A stretch of DNA of 64,000 nucleotides from the NCBI GenBank assembly GCA_022059125.1, contig JAEUWY010000006.1:3348001-3412000 (forward strand). The letters are read 5' to 3'. Source of the DNA: Corynespora cassiicola (taxonomy: Eukaryota; Ascomycota; Dothideomycetes; Pleosporales; Corynesporascaceae). Positions 32,481 to 44,229 of this stretch are shown here, piece after piece; the first letter of the stretch is position 1, and every line of letters starts with the position of its first letter. Under the pieces are notes generated by a model. That model was not told the origin of the DNA, did no database searches, and saw only the letters and a program-made list of their open reading frames with translations. The translations under genes were made by a program, and so were the position numbers.

Positions 32481-34654
32481 ATGTCTTTCAAGTCACAGTT
32501 CAGGAGAGAGGACGAGACCAACTTCGAATACAGCGTCATAGGAACTCCAAAGGAGGCACCCGCCACAAAAGACGCTCCAGATGGAAGTCATCCAGCCTCT
32601 AGAGGGACCGTTCAACCACACAAACTTGAGAATCACAAAATTTTCAAAATTTTGGTTGACTCCCTTTTGATGCTGCTCCCAGCTGCTTTCTTCAGTGAGT
32701 ACAATCAGCTAAAAATAATAGATTCGCAATATTCATGGTCGCTAGTTTTGGCCGTTTCTGCATACGCCCTTGACGAAAAGCCTATTTCCCGTCGCGGAGA
32801 CTTGATCGAGCAGGCTATGCAGCTTGGTCCTACCATTTATCCACTCATCTATGTAGCGATAGGCGCACGCTGTCTCAGGAAGATTGCTGTATTTCTTGCT
32901 GAGAGAGGTACTCGAGTAGAGGTATGCCCCCCCATCCGCTGCTTTTATCATCAATCATTAAAATCCCTATGTAGACTCTTGAAAAACTACTTGGTAGTCA
33001 AAGCTTTGTATCTTCTGTCTTCACCGCTACCGCTCTTCGATCTTTAAACTGGATGTCCATTCTAATACTAGTCTTCTGGATGCTCTCACCCCTCGGAGGC
33101 CAGAGCTCCCTACGGCTTCTCTATCGGCACAATACCACGATCCCACACCTTGGTTCGGCGTTTTACTCCTCCCCCGAAGCACCTTACAACCCAGACTACA
33201 TGTGGAATACTAACTGGGACACACCTATAATTCTGTCGGCCAGTCTTGCAATGGATAACGAGAACCTTTCACGTCCTGTAGATATGTTCAATTATCCCAA
33301 GATTCCAAGAGTTCGGGAGCTTGAATTGGAGCCAGAACCCGAAGAAGGCGCCCCATCTAGGGGGTATGATATCAGCCATGAGCCTGGCACATCATATTCC
33401 TCATGGACTGGGATTGCGATTCGGGGCTTAGAAAAACAGAGAGATGCACAGTTCACAGTTCGCTACAACTACGTTACCCTAGATTGCGCTTTACGCTACA
33501 GGGACCCAGAGGTTACAAACCTGCTTAAATCATTTGCAACAGCGGAAATATCACCATGGAATGAACCTCACAATCCCCAATCTGTCAACTGCCAGAAAAA
33601 TTGCCAAGATATGCTCTTCACGAATCAAGTCTTCCATGCAGACGATGATAGAGCGACACTCGATCGATCCATATTGAAATATGGCTTTAATAGGACGGCG
33701 CCACAAAACACGACTTTCATGACAACTACGGCCTATGAGTCAGGTCTAGAGAAAGACAAAAGGGGATCCGTCTTCATTCTTTACGGGCTCTTTTCGATCT
33801 ACTCAACGCAGATGTACGCTTGGGAGTGCAACCCAAAAACTATCAACCTGGACGCCCAGATCGATTGTCAAGATGGCAACTGCAGAGCCACTCAATTAAG
33901 ACGTACTAGGTTTCGTTCTATCATGGAGAACGGCGACACATGCGATGCTACCAATGCTACAACCACTTCATGTCTATACGGAGGCAGAATATACCGGTTG
34001 TTCGAGCGATACGCAACCGCTACAGCACCTCATCTGTATAGCCATGGCGAGAGCGTCTTTCAAATCTATCTGCGAGGAGGCGATCCATACTCTGGAAAAT
34101 GGCAGGAGAGTATTTTCGAGCAAGACAAAGTACCTGCGGAGTTAATTTCCAAGCGCCTCACTGTGCTTCTGAACACCTACCGCCAGGCGGATACATGGCA
34201 CATGAGACCCATGCGGGCCAACGTGTACGCACCACCGGAAAACATATCATCGGAATTGCGCGATCAGTCATTGTACATGAATGAGACATCTGCCCTCTTT
34301 ACTTACAAGGTTCCAATATACAAGGCGAATCTTCGTTGGGTCTTGGCCCTTGTCTTTACCACTTCGGTACTACTCATCCTCTCGCTTGTCAACATCGTCA
34401 TCTCGTACAAAACACTGGCCCCTGATATCTTTGGCCCAGTATCGTCACTCACCCGCGAGAATCCCTACACCGACGCGCCAAAAGAGGGTACGTGGATGGG
34501 CGATTTTGAGCGGAGCAGGTTACTGAGAAGGCTCATGGTGCAAATTGCGGATGTCAAGCCGGGGGATAAAGTGGGCTATCTTGCGCTTAGAAGTGTGGCG
34601 CACAAGGAAGAGTTTGCTGACGGTAGGTTGGCTAGGGAGAGGCTGTATGCTTGA
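32481..34654 (+). CDS. uncharacterised multi-pass membrane protein
   Basis: Exons 32481-32921 and 32975-34654 (53-bp phase-0 intron, GTATGC...TGTAG) give 706 residues. The start is the first true ATG (MSFKSQFRRED) in the open frame. About four hydrophobic segments are seen: FKILVDSLLMLLPAAFF, PLIYVAIGARCL, MSILILVFWMLSPLGG and, near the C-terminus, VLALVFTTSVLLILSLVNIV. Between the last two lies a loop of about 400 residues rich in Cys and N-glycosylation sequons (NATTTS, NTT, NISS, NETS), so it is probably extracellular or lumenal. This layout is common among fungus-specific membrane proteins with no known function. I recognise no transporter or enzyme motif. Confidence 0.82.
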
Positions 34655-35095
34655 AAGGTTGCTGGGGTCCGGAAAGATGGGGTATGTTGATCTGGGTGGT
34701 GTCTAAATTTTGAAGGTGAGATATGTTATCCTGTAGGGGTAAGGGAGGATAATAGTTGCCAGAAGGAGCTTCTTGAGCGCTAATGAGACTGAATTTTCTA
34801 TCATGAAATGCCAATATGGCCTATCCAGCACATGGCTGGCCTGATTGTGCTCCGATTCTAACTATATTTCCTATGCCGCTGGGTTTTCGGTAAGCTGGTA
34901 CCAGCGTCGTATGGACCTGGTCTGACACGCTTCCACGAGAAATATTTGATTTTAGATGAGTCCTCTCATGTCTCAGAGTAGAAGCTTCTAGATATAATCT
35001 CAGAGTCACTACCTGGGAGATGATCCAATGGTCGAGCTGCGGCATCCAAGAGGCACTGACGATTTCCGAGCATAGGATGCGAAAAAAGCACTAGA
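34655..35095. other. convergent intergenic spacer
   Basis: Separates the 3' ends of the membrane protein and the epimerase-like gene. Nothing is recognised. Confidence 0.4.
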
Positions 35096-36223
35096 CTACT
35101 TTCCAGCACCGATACAATTGGCCATGGTAATCATTCTTCGGTCTTCCTTCAACGCAACAAGCTCATCTGCAAAATCCTTTTCCCAAGCTTCCTGCAGCCT
35201 TGAGGGATTCCAACCTAGCAACTTCTTCGCCAGGACCCCGTTTGTCGCTTTGTGGCCTCCCCACCCACGTTCCGCAACTTCCATGCTCCCAGCAGTCAGC
35301 TTTTCCGCAATTTCTTCCAGCGGTACAAGTCTGATTTCCTTCTCCTTCGGCGTGTCCTCGCGCGGCAACGTACCATCAGCGAATGCAACATCAAGACATC
35401 GCTGATTGACCTCTGTAATCAACACCCGACCAACAGTCGGAAAGATGATGCCCCGTTTTCCAGACGGCAAATATCCCACGCCCCGATCCGGCCGCTCAAG
35501 AATAGCCCGCACAATCAGCACATAAAGGTCGGCAAGGTCCCGCACATGCACCTTGTCAAAATTCGCCGTGTCATTGAGCTTCCATCCATACCCATGCTGC
35601 ACCACGTACATCATAACCAACGGCACCACCAACCCCTGCCTGTTAAACAGGCCCTCCCCCTCGCCAAAAATCAGCGGCGCGTTGACGCTCAGGGCCTGCA
35701 CGCCGCTCGCCTCCGCCGCCGCCAGCACGCCGACTTCAGCCGTGCGCTGCGGATACGGCTCCGCGGCATCCAGCGAGGCCATGTGCTCGAAGATGCTCCC
35801 CGCATCGCGCTCGTCGTCCCACTCGCGGAGCGGCGTCCGCGGCTGGGTCAGCGGCCGGTCGGCGAGGTTGGTGCAGCCCGACACGTGCAGGAACCACGGT
35901 GCGGGCTTTCCGGCGCGGACGCGGTGCGCGAGGCCGTGGATGAAGGCGACGGCACCCTGCGGGATGAAGCCGGAGCCCGTGTTTATGATGATGTCGTAGT
36001 CTTTGGCGAGGTCGGAGATGAAGGCCGTGTCCTCTAGGCCCTCCCACGGGATGGTGTGGATGCGGGTGCCATGTGCGACGGTTAGTTTTTTGGCTTTGAT
36101 GGTGCCGCGGACGAGGAGGTCGATTGTCAGGTTCGAGAGGCTGGGCGCGGTGCTGGAGAGGAGCTGGGAGAGGACTGTGCCGCCGACATAGCCGGTGGCT
36201 CCGGTGAGGAGGATCTTGGTCAT
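35096..36223 (-). CDS. NAD(P)-dependent epimerase/dehydratase-like protein
   Basis: Single exon, 375 residues. The first true ATG at 36223 puts the Rossmann motif at the very N-terminus (MTKILLTGATGYVGG), which is normal for the family. Further extended short-chain dehydrogenase features are DYDIIINTGSG, WFLHVSGCTNLADRP, SVNAPLIFGEGEGLFNRQG and VHVRDLADLYVLIV. The usual YxxxK catalytic pair is not evident (the region reads AEPYPQRTAEVGVL), so it may be an atypical SDR (NmrA/HSCARG or DUF1731-like) that binds NAD(P) but is not a classical epimerase. No neighbouring sugar or polyketide genes indicate a pathway. Confidence 0.85.
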   Translation of the reverse strand: MTKILLTGATGYVGGTVLSQLLSSTAPSLSNLTIDLLVRGTIKAKKLTVAHGTRIHTIPWEGLEDTAFISDLAKDYDIIINTGSGFIPQGAVAFIHGLAHRVRAGKPAPWFLHVSGCTNLADRPLTQPRTPLREWDDERDAGSIFEHMASLDAAEPYPQRTAEVGVLAAAEASGVQALSVNAPLIFGEGEGLFNRQGLVVPLVMMYVVQHGYGWKLNDTANFDKVHVRDLADLYVLIVRAILERPDRGVGYLPSGKRGIIFPTVGRVLITEVNQRCLDVAFADGTLPREDTPKEKEIRLVPLEEIAEKLTAGSMEVAERGWGGHKATNGVLAKKLLGWNPSRLQEAWEKDFADELVALKEDRRMITMANCIGAGK

Positions 36224-38556
36224 GGTGGTGTTGCGGAGGTTTGGGAGGGCGCGAGGCACGCTGGGGTGGTTGAGGGGCTCAGCCCTGCGTTATAAGGCCT
36301 TGTACGTCACTCATGTGCGTTATGATTACCCAAAACAGGTCTTAAAGGTTTTCTAGGTGTGAGATTCTAGTTCCTCAGCTCCGGTGTCTGACTGTGTCGC
36401 GCCAACTTGGATAGCGCTCAACATAAAGTGGAGATCACGAGTCATATCAATCCCGGTTTCCACGCTGTCATAATGTAAAGTAGATTAGTGCGTATCTATA
36501 GAAGGCGATTTATACTCGTTGTGTCGATTTAACACGGTTCTCACAAAACTGGGGACGGGATAAAAGATGGAGAAAGGTACCGATTAAGCCAAGCGTGTTT
36601 CTAGGGTCTCCGATAGCTGGGGGTCGGACCGAAAAACAGATACCATTTAAGAATAGAAAGGTCCTTTAAAATGCATATGGTTCCTGTAAAGGTTTGGTGT
36701 TTCTGCATGACTAGGAGATTTTGTACTATATTTCGCGGTCGAGACCTGTGATTTTATTGCCCATACTGCTGTCTTTCACCCTTTTTCTTCTAGCTCTCAC
36801 TCCTGGTGTGAGATGGCTCAGGTCTACTGCATGCGACTTCAATGGAACAGTCTTCTCAGTCATTCTAATACCTCTTTCTAGGCGCTGGGAAAAATTGTGC
36901 TCGGCACTGTCCAATGGCTTTATTCCGGGCCCACCCACGGCGCTTTTGCTATTTCGTTATTGTGACGGCCTGTTAGAACTGTCCGGGCCTCAGAAGTTAC
37001 CGCTGCTCCGGCACAATAAGGCTGATCAGTTCTATATAGGGTTGTATAAATAGATACCGAACTCACAAATAATTCCTGGCACTCATCACATGACTTAAGA
37101 CGACCGCTAGGTTTAGAAGGATGTCATAGGCTGGCTTAAACATCCGTGATACCCGACAGCCAAAGCATACCCGCGAACATTGAGATGCTGCATTAAGGGT
37201 AAAAGAGAGAGTTGTTAGGTTGAAAAATAGAATACACAGGGCATTTTAAAGACTGAAAGTTTTTTTTCATCTTAACTTCTTTGCTTTCACCGTAGGAAAT
37301 ATCATCCTCATAATGAGGACGGTAGTCTACTACAGATTCAAGCCTGTTCTGTAAATCTGCCTGCACAAGTAGGATAATCGTTACATAGCTAATTCGAAAA
37401 GTCAATTATTCACTTACAAAAACACCATTAATTAATTGTGGTCCAAAGACTGCAAGATGTCAGTCGCCCTTTGACCCTACTGAGACTAGGGCCATCTTGG
37501 CGCAGCATAGAACATTGAACCCGATCTTCGCCGCTCCTCCACTCCTGAAAGTGGATCCGCCTCACAAATCCCTAGCCTTGTGGTCCCTCTTGGAAACGTG
37601 GCTCTACGCTTTTCGGAGTCTGTCTCAACCGAGTATTTGGTATTCGTCTCCGCTCCATTGCTTTTCGCATCTTGTGTAGGCAAGCCGACGTGGGTGAGTA
37701 TCGCATTTCAGCGATCATTCATTGACAGCTTCACAGCTATCCGCAGATATCCAATTCGCTACGGATTAGCAGCAGAGCGCGGGGAATGGCCCCTAGCTCA
37801 ATCTTCTGTTCGATTCAAAGTCCAACTTGGGTTGTTTATAAAGCCGTGTCGGTCTGCTAATCCTTTGCAAGAATAGCTGACTGAGGTTCGTAACCCGCAG
37901 CGCCTCAGGTTGACGCTCGGAGCGGAACGGCATCTCATACATGGCCGAGACAGCATCGGCGCCAGCACAAGCATCGCGCGAAACGCCGAGTGTGTGTCAA
38001 GACTACACAAGCATTTATAGCCAAACAAGTTCCATTCAACCTATCGCGATCTTGTTCGACGTGTGTTCTGGCTGCATTGGGCGTCATCACTCAAAATGGT
38101 CCCAGCGGCTTCAGGTACCGAGCCACAATTCCGTGCCGATTTAGACTTTGATCAGCTCTATTTCCCCCGATGTCCTTAATTAGCCGACAATTCTGCCAGT
38201 TCTTGACTGCATGGCTTCATTTCGCTCCGGACTGGAGCTATGCCGTGTACACACTCCCTTCGTCGAGTTCAAACACCAAGCCCTACGACATACCGTTTCA
38301 TGATTTCCATCCCCCATATGACAGCGCTCCGCAGACGCCCTAATTCGGGCACGCCTATACCCATAGGGACTACCGCGGGTGTACCTCTTCCGGTGGTCCT
38401 ATTTATCAATGCGTGGTTCCCTCCTCCTAGCTGCACTTGCATCTCTAATTCTCCTACTGTGCTGGTCACTCGCTTTCATCCTCGTCAATCATTTAAGTTT
38501 GAAATTTTCTTTGCAAGATACCCCGACCTCAAGTAATAATATACTTCTCACACAAG
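36224..38556. other. large intergenic region, no gene supported
   Basis: 2.3 kb between the divergent epimerase-like and LPMO-like genes. I read both strands and found no continuous domain, tRNA or clear repeat. A 110-codon frame at 36721-37053 starts with a hydrophobic stretch but has no other support. A TATTTAT box near 38400 may belong to the LPMO-like gene. Confidence 0.45.
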
Positions 38557-39117
38557 ATGCACGCTACTTCATTCTTTGCGGCAACGCTATTTGCCGCTAC
38601 AGCCCTGGCACACGGCAACATCACTAGCCCTCCAGCACGCCAGCCTGGCGCAGCAATGGCCCAAGTCTGCGGTGACGCAGCCGTGTCCGCCATTCTCGCC
38701 GACGGCACTGGTCCTCTCGAAAACATCCAAAGCAACGGTTCCCCCGATTGCAACATCTTCATGTGCAAGGGCACGCAGTTTGCAGACAATCAAGCCAACG
38801 TCCAAAGTCTGGCCCCGGGTGACGTCGTCAACTTCGAGGCTCAACTTCCCATTCCGCACGAGGGGCCCTGCAACGTTTCCATCATCAACACTCAGACGAA
38901 CGCTCAAATCGGGCAGCCGCTGCTCGTCTTCGACTCGTATGCCGACGAGAACCTCGCTGTGCTTCCTCCTAACAATACTGCCTTCAGCGTCACCATGCCT
39001 ACAGATCTTGCCGGCCAATGCCAGCAGCCTGGAGAGTGCACAATGCAGTGGTTCTGGTTCGGCACGAATGCTCAGCAGACATACGAAGATTGTGTGGACT
39101 TCGTCATGACAGCTTAA
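38557..39117 (+). CDS. secreted LPMO-like protein (probable AA16 type)
   Basis: Single exon, 186 residues. A signal peptide of 18 residues (MHATSFFAATLFAATALA) is followed directly by His19, so the mature protein would begin with histidine, as lytic polysaccharide monooxygenases require for the copper histidine brace. A second histidine in IPHEGP (His101) and an axial Phe182 in YEDCVDF complete a plausible Cu site. Segments such as CNIFMCKGTQFADN and CTMQWFWFG resemble fungal AA16 sequences known to me. No carbohydrate-binding module is attached. Expected role: oxidative cleavage of a cell-wall polysaccharide (cellulose for characterised AA16) outside the cell. Family assignment is from memory of motifs only. 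Confidence 0.8.
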   Translation: MHATSFFAATLFAATALAHGNITSPPARQPGAAMAQVCGDAAVSAILADGTGPLENIQSNGSPDCNIFMCKGTQFADNQANVQSLAPGDVVNFEAQLPIPHEGPCNVSIINTQTNAQIGQPLLVFDSYADENLAVLPPNNTAFSVTMPTDLAGQCQQPGECTMQWFWFGTNAQQTYEDCVDFVMTA

Positions 39118-40285
39118 TTGGCGCGGGGAACTGGCTCTTAGCGGGTCACACTTTATATCCACGGACGGCGGTGCCGTTTGGGCAAAACAGGGATCTTGGC
39201 GGTGGTAGTTATAATAAAAGAATGACATTCCTAGATTTTTCTTCTCTTCTAGACTCCTTCAAACGTGTCTATTTTTGCATCTCCTAGGCTATGTCTGATA
39301 AGGTGTGGCTGTGATACAACCCCTGGATTGATTCCTCGGCAAGCTTCCGCTCTATCGTCGCACTCTTGCAATGATAAACTAAGATATTTCTATCGGGGCT
39401 CCCATGAACATATCATCAACTCAGAGAGAGTAAATTTCGAGTGCCATGCTCCTGCTTACCCTTCGTGCGGTACCCTTTTCACTGAAAGAAATAATTTCAT
39501 GCAACTCCATGGTACTCCTTCAAACGTGATGTCGCCATGATTTCAGCTGACGCAAGACCTGACATTCCCGAGGTCAATTTCCTTGCATAATTCAATGAGA
39601 TACCTCTTATCACATCACAAGCCTATTGGAATAAATCTGAAAAGGCGACAAGAGCTCACTTTTCGATTCCGCGCCATTGCCCTGCGACTCGGGCCACACC
39701 GCCAGCATTGCTTGATTTGCTACTGATTATTCATGGAAACCATCATTAGGGCCGAACATTACTCCATATTCTTTTGCGAAACACATCTATGCCTTTTATT
39801 TCTATTCCGCTCCCACTGGCTCGTCATCTCGTCGGATGGAGCAAAATTTCTTGCGGAACGCGTACCCGGAATGGTAAGGCGCGGAAATATATAGCGCTAG
39901 ACCTCATGTGGATGTCGGAAGTAAAATCCACTATGCCCCGATTCGGAAGCTATCCGACATGCTTTCAACGACAAAGTGAATTACGGACATAGATGCGTCG
40001 GAAAGAGGTTTCAGTGCATGTTCGAAATCCTCGGCTTCGTAAGGTAATTGATATCATACTATTCTCATAATGTGGATCTGGGTAAAGATACTATGTGAAC
40101 CTTGGTGGCGAGCGGACATTCCGCTTTGGGATGTGGTTCCGCCGACTCCATAGCTATCGAGCACTTTTCCCCAGGTTTTGTCCTGTTGATCAAGGGAAAT
40201 ATAAGAGAGGCCTTTCCATGATGGAAAATTTTTGAGAAGGTAGATCTTTGATGTAATTATACAAATATATGCTCTTTCTTTGGAC
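39118..40285. other. intergenic, no gene seen
   Basis: 1.2 kb between two plus-strand genes; no supported coding sequence. Confidence 0.45.
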
Positions 40286-41809
40286 ATGGCTGCTATCAAG
40301 CATATTCAAAAGACCTTCGTGCGCAATGCTTCCACTATGCCCTCTGCCAAGCCTGCTGGGGACATCAGTAGTGTATTTCCATCCTTGTCTGGAAAGGCAC
40401 CAGAGCCACTTCCGCCTAGATTCCAAGCTTTGAAGAGGCAGTTGGTGAAGGGCAAAGAAGAGGCGCTGGCTGCATCATGGAATCGACTTCAGGATTCTTT
40501 GCAGACGGAAATCGAGAAGATCAAGCAACAGGGGAGTAATGTAAGTATCGATGCAGTCTTTCTTTGTGTTCAATTGAATTGACATGGCCACGAAATAGAT
40601 TATTCCATCCGTCAACTTCGCCGATGTAAAAAACGGCAACCTGACCCCAAAGCAACTGGAAGAGATTCGCCACCGCGGCTCAGTAGTCCTCCGGGGGGTT
40701 ATTCCCAAAGAAAAAGCCCTCGAATACAAAGCTAGAGCTCGAGAATACATTGCTGCCAACAAGTCCCGCGTCAATGCCTTCCCGAAGGATGACCCAGCCG
40801 TTTACGAACTTTATTGGACACCAAGCCAAGTCCGCGCCCGCGCCCATCCAGATATGCTTACTGCCCAGAGCTTCCTCACAAAGTTGTGGCATTCCAGCGA
40901 TCCATCATCTCAGATCTCTACCACCTACCCGCTCACGTATGCCGACCGTTTCCGTATCCGCAACCCTGGCGACGCGAAATTTGCACTGGGACCGCACACT
41001 GACGGAGGCTCGCTGGAGCGCTGGGAAGACCCCGAATACCGCCGCTGCTACGCAAAGATCCTCGAAGGCAAGTGGGAAGAATACGACCCCTTTGATGCAA
41101 AGCACCGCATCAATGCACGACAGGATCTATACAACGGTGCCGGCGCGTGCTCCATGTTCCGCTTCTTTCAGGCGTGGCTGAGCATGTCGAGCACGGGGCC
41201 TGGCGAGGGCACTTTGAAGATCTGTCCGCTTCTCAAGCACGCGACTTCTTATCTCATGCTGAGGCCATTCTTTACGACGGGTAGTGTATGGGATCTGGAT
41301 GCGCAGTTTCCTGGCGCGGTACCAGGGGCGTGCCAGGAGTACAACGAGGTTCTGCATCCGGGGTTAAAGCTGGAGGATACCATGTGCTCTGTTCCTCATG
41401 TGGAGCCAGGAGACTATGTTGCTTGTTAGTATTTCCTGATCATATCCTGATAGAGAAAATTGACGGTAGGATAGGGCATTGCGACTCGATTCATTCGGTC
41501 GACAAGGAACATCATGGCGTTAGCGACTCGTCTGTCATGTACATACCCGCTTGTCCTATGACGCCTGCCAACATCCGTTATCTTCGTCGCCAGCGTGAGG
41601 CAGCAGTCGCCTTTTCCCCAGCACCTGACTTCCCCGGCGCGGGTGGGCCAGGAGAGGCTGGGTTTGTGGGGCAGGTGGACTGGAACGACATTTCGCATGA
41701 TGGGCTACAGGCGATGGGGATGGGAACAAAGCCATGGGAGCTCAATGATAAAATGAGTGAAGGGGAGATCAAAGCTATTCAAAGCGCGAATGAGAGGTGT
41801 TTTGGCTGA
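40286..41809 (+). CDS. DUF1479-family putative 2-oxoglutarate/Fe(II) oxygenase
   Basis: Exons 40286-40540, 40599-41424 and 41475-41809 give 471 residues; introns are 58 and 50 bp. The second donor (GCTT|GTTAGT) and acceptor (GATAG|GG) were chosen because they restore the conserved WHCDSIHSV motif. Typical DUF1479/YbiU features are VNFADVKNGNL, RGSVVLRGVIP, TPSQVRARAHPDM, LGPHTDGGSLERWED (candidate metal ligands His218 and Asp220), DLYNGAGACSMFRFFQ and EPGDYVAWHCDSIHSV (candidate ligand near His362/His367). The basic N-terminus (KHIQKTFVRNAST) could be a mitochondrial presequence. The family is cupin-like; its substrate is unknown. Confidence 0.9.
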
Positions 41810-42625
41810 TCTTGTGGACCTGTTTTTATTGCAGGGGATGGGTCTTTATGTCGGTCCGACATCTATTCCCAAACAGAGTTCCTTAGAAATCATGTGGGAA
41901 CGTGCGACGAGTTGTCTTAGCTAATACGTAAAATTGAATAATTCAACGCGGAAGAATTATTAATAAATGCAAACTAAGTGGCAGATGAACCCGATTCAAG
42001 CCTCTGACGAAGCAAACACTCATATGAATGTCTTTCGTTGTTCCAAATTGCTTCGTTGCAGGCAGTAAATGTTACAGAGACATGTTGCCGAAAACTCATC
42101 GTCTTATTATCGATCAATGATTACCCAAATATCTCTTAGAAGCTAGTCCACGATAGAGGAAAGAAATGCTCGACAACGCGTGGCTGCTCAGAAATGCCCA
42201 GTCCAAAGGAGCTAAGACCTTATTTGAGCCATCATCTGACCTAGTAAGTCTGGTCGGATAGTCCACTTATGGGATAGTTGCCGCAAATTTAATCATTCAT
42301 GCATGCAAAATCCTTAACACTGTGTCCAGTGGCTTTTTTTTAATTACCAATTCACTGTCGCGCTTGGCCCAAACATTCTTGCGGCTATCATATTGGTCCT
42401 ATTTGACAGGAATAACTGGATATGGGAACAGACATGGAGATTTGTAATTTGAAAGTTTCCCTCAAAGAACTATTAGAAATAGAACAGAATAGTTCCAAGA
42501 AAGCAAGGAAATATGAACGAAAATTTACGAAGTCTGGGTCATGCCCATGTTATTGAAAATGCCTGATCATTTTTCCGTGACAAACATAACGCCATTGGAG
42601 ACCTTTTTGTAGAGAGAAAGTCGTC
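41810..42625. other. convergent intergenic spacer
   Basis: AT-rich, about 0.8 kb, between the DUF1479 and arrestin gene ends. Nothing is recognised. Confidence 0.45.
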
Positions 42626-44229
42626 CTATCTTTCGATCATGTACGCTGGTGGTCGATCATAAACATCGGTATACGATTCAGGAGTGGCAAGAGCGGATTC
42701 GTAAGTGGGAGTTTGGTATAGAGCTTCTCCTGTGCTGAGCTCTGGGCGACTGTGGTTATGGTCAGTAGAAGATATGACATAGCATCTTCATTTTGAGATT
42801 ACCTATGTGTTTCACGAGCCCTGAGTGATATCAAATACAGTGGGGGCTGCGTCGTCTGAAGTAGTATGTAGGGTTCATGCGAAATTCCGGACGATTCAGT
42901 CCCAACCTCTTCTTGTTCTTCCTCCGCTTTTGTCAGCATCCCAGGTCTATAAATTGGGTCTTGTGAATGATTATCGAATGGAGGTGGACACTTGATCTTA
43001 TACAGAAAACCGGACGCAGGATGTGAGAGGGCCTTAGGTAGTTCAATCGACAATGCATTGTCCTGATCATCAAAAGCTATTCCTGGGAAGAAATCAAGAT
43101 GATATGGGAAATGGTGATGGACCTAAAAGCGTGAGCCTGGATTAAGAAGAAAAAGTGGAGCTACATACAGTAAACAGCTCACCATGCCCATTGCGCATTT
43201 GCATCTGTACCTCCAGACTGTGTGTTATCTGAATTTTCGAAGTGTCAGCCGACTGCCGACAATCTCGTAGAGTTTGAGGCAACTTTAAGTTTGTCCGAAA
43301 CTTATGCACTCCACAATTATTTGTTGTACGTTCCAGATTAAGGACAGAGTTGTCTTTGTGAGACGCTTCAACATGCGCTACGGGAGTAAGTTTTTGATGA
43401 TTGAGGTCCCGGCCGTATTTCTTCGCCCTAAAGCAACTCATTTCAACAAATCTGCAACGAATGTTCTCAATTTGAGTGTCTTCTGCCAGCTTCTCGACCT
43501 CGAATGTGACGGGAATGGGGTGGCCCCAGTAGTGTGGGCTTTGAGGAACAGATATATAGTAACGAAGATATTCTTCCCATGCACTGGACACAATCTGAAG
43601 TTTGGTTAGTATTGGAAATTTTAGATCTTCTGGGCGATAGGTACCCGGTCATCTTCGATAGAATTCAAGATATCATGTTCGCTTGTTCTCACAACCCGAA
43701 ACCGCTGGCTAGTAGTGAGACTTGAGGCAAAGATTCCTGAACATCCAATCCAAGCATTCACTTCATACCTAACGAAGTTTGAACGTAATCCGTCGATGCT
43801 CTCTTCAATATCATTGCCGAGAGCAATACAAAACGGCCAAACATGATTACCCGGCCGGATAGTGTATGCAGTTTGGTGGGTGTCCATTCGCGGTAATGGA
43901 AACAAAATCGACTCTTTCGAGAGGACGGTGTCGTCGTTTCTAATGCATTGAGGATTTACCGCGTCGGTATACCATCTAAACATGATCAGGTTATATGATT
44001 CTTGTTTGTGATGTTTAACTTACGTGATTTGCCGCACTCCTTTCACCTCCACTTTCAGAAGATCAAAGCTGAACTCTTCGCGGTTCATCATAACCACTCG
44101 TCCCCTCACATGTAATTGCGGATTCTCCCCAGTTCTGGAGGCGGGAATATACAAGGTCGGGTTGTCGAGCCGAACCTCGAGCTTCTTGAAAGCTCGCTGG
44201 CCAAATGGTAGTTGATCCGCTGCAAACAT
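42626..44229 (-). CDS. arrestin-like ubiquitin-ligase adaptor with PPxY motif
   Basis: Five exons: 44229-44024, 43975-43645, 43594-43169, 43122-42803 and 42749-42626, giving 468 residues. Introns are 46-53 bp; one carries a perfect TACTAAC branch site. The arrestin N-domain starts LEVRLDNPTLYIPAS, includes LHVRGRVVMM and WPFCIALG, and continues into a C-domain with YYISVPQSPHYWGHPIPVTF and VHKFRTNLKLPQ. The short last exon encodes a tail with RPPAYM, a PPxY motif (residues 461-464) of the kind that binds WW domains of Rsp5/Nedd4-type E3 ligases. Expected role: directing ubiquitination and endocytosis of plasma-membrane permeases, as for yeast ART and Aspergillus CreD-like proteins. Confidence 0.87.

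Noticed and set aside
36721..37053. 110-codon frame with a hydrophobic start
   Set aside because: Isolated, no homology signature or promoter elements; chance open frame in a large spacer.
5890..38557. A copper-related gene cluster (Ctr transporter plus LPMO)
   Set aside because: The genes are 32 kb apart with unrelated genes between them and no shared promoter motif that I can see.
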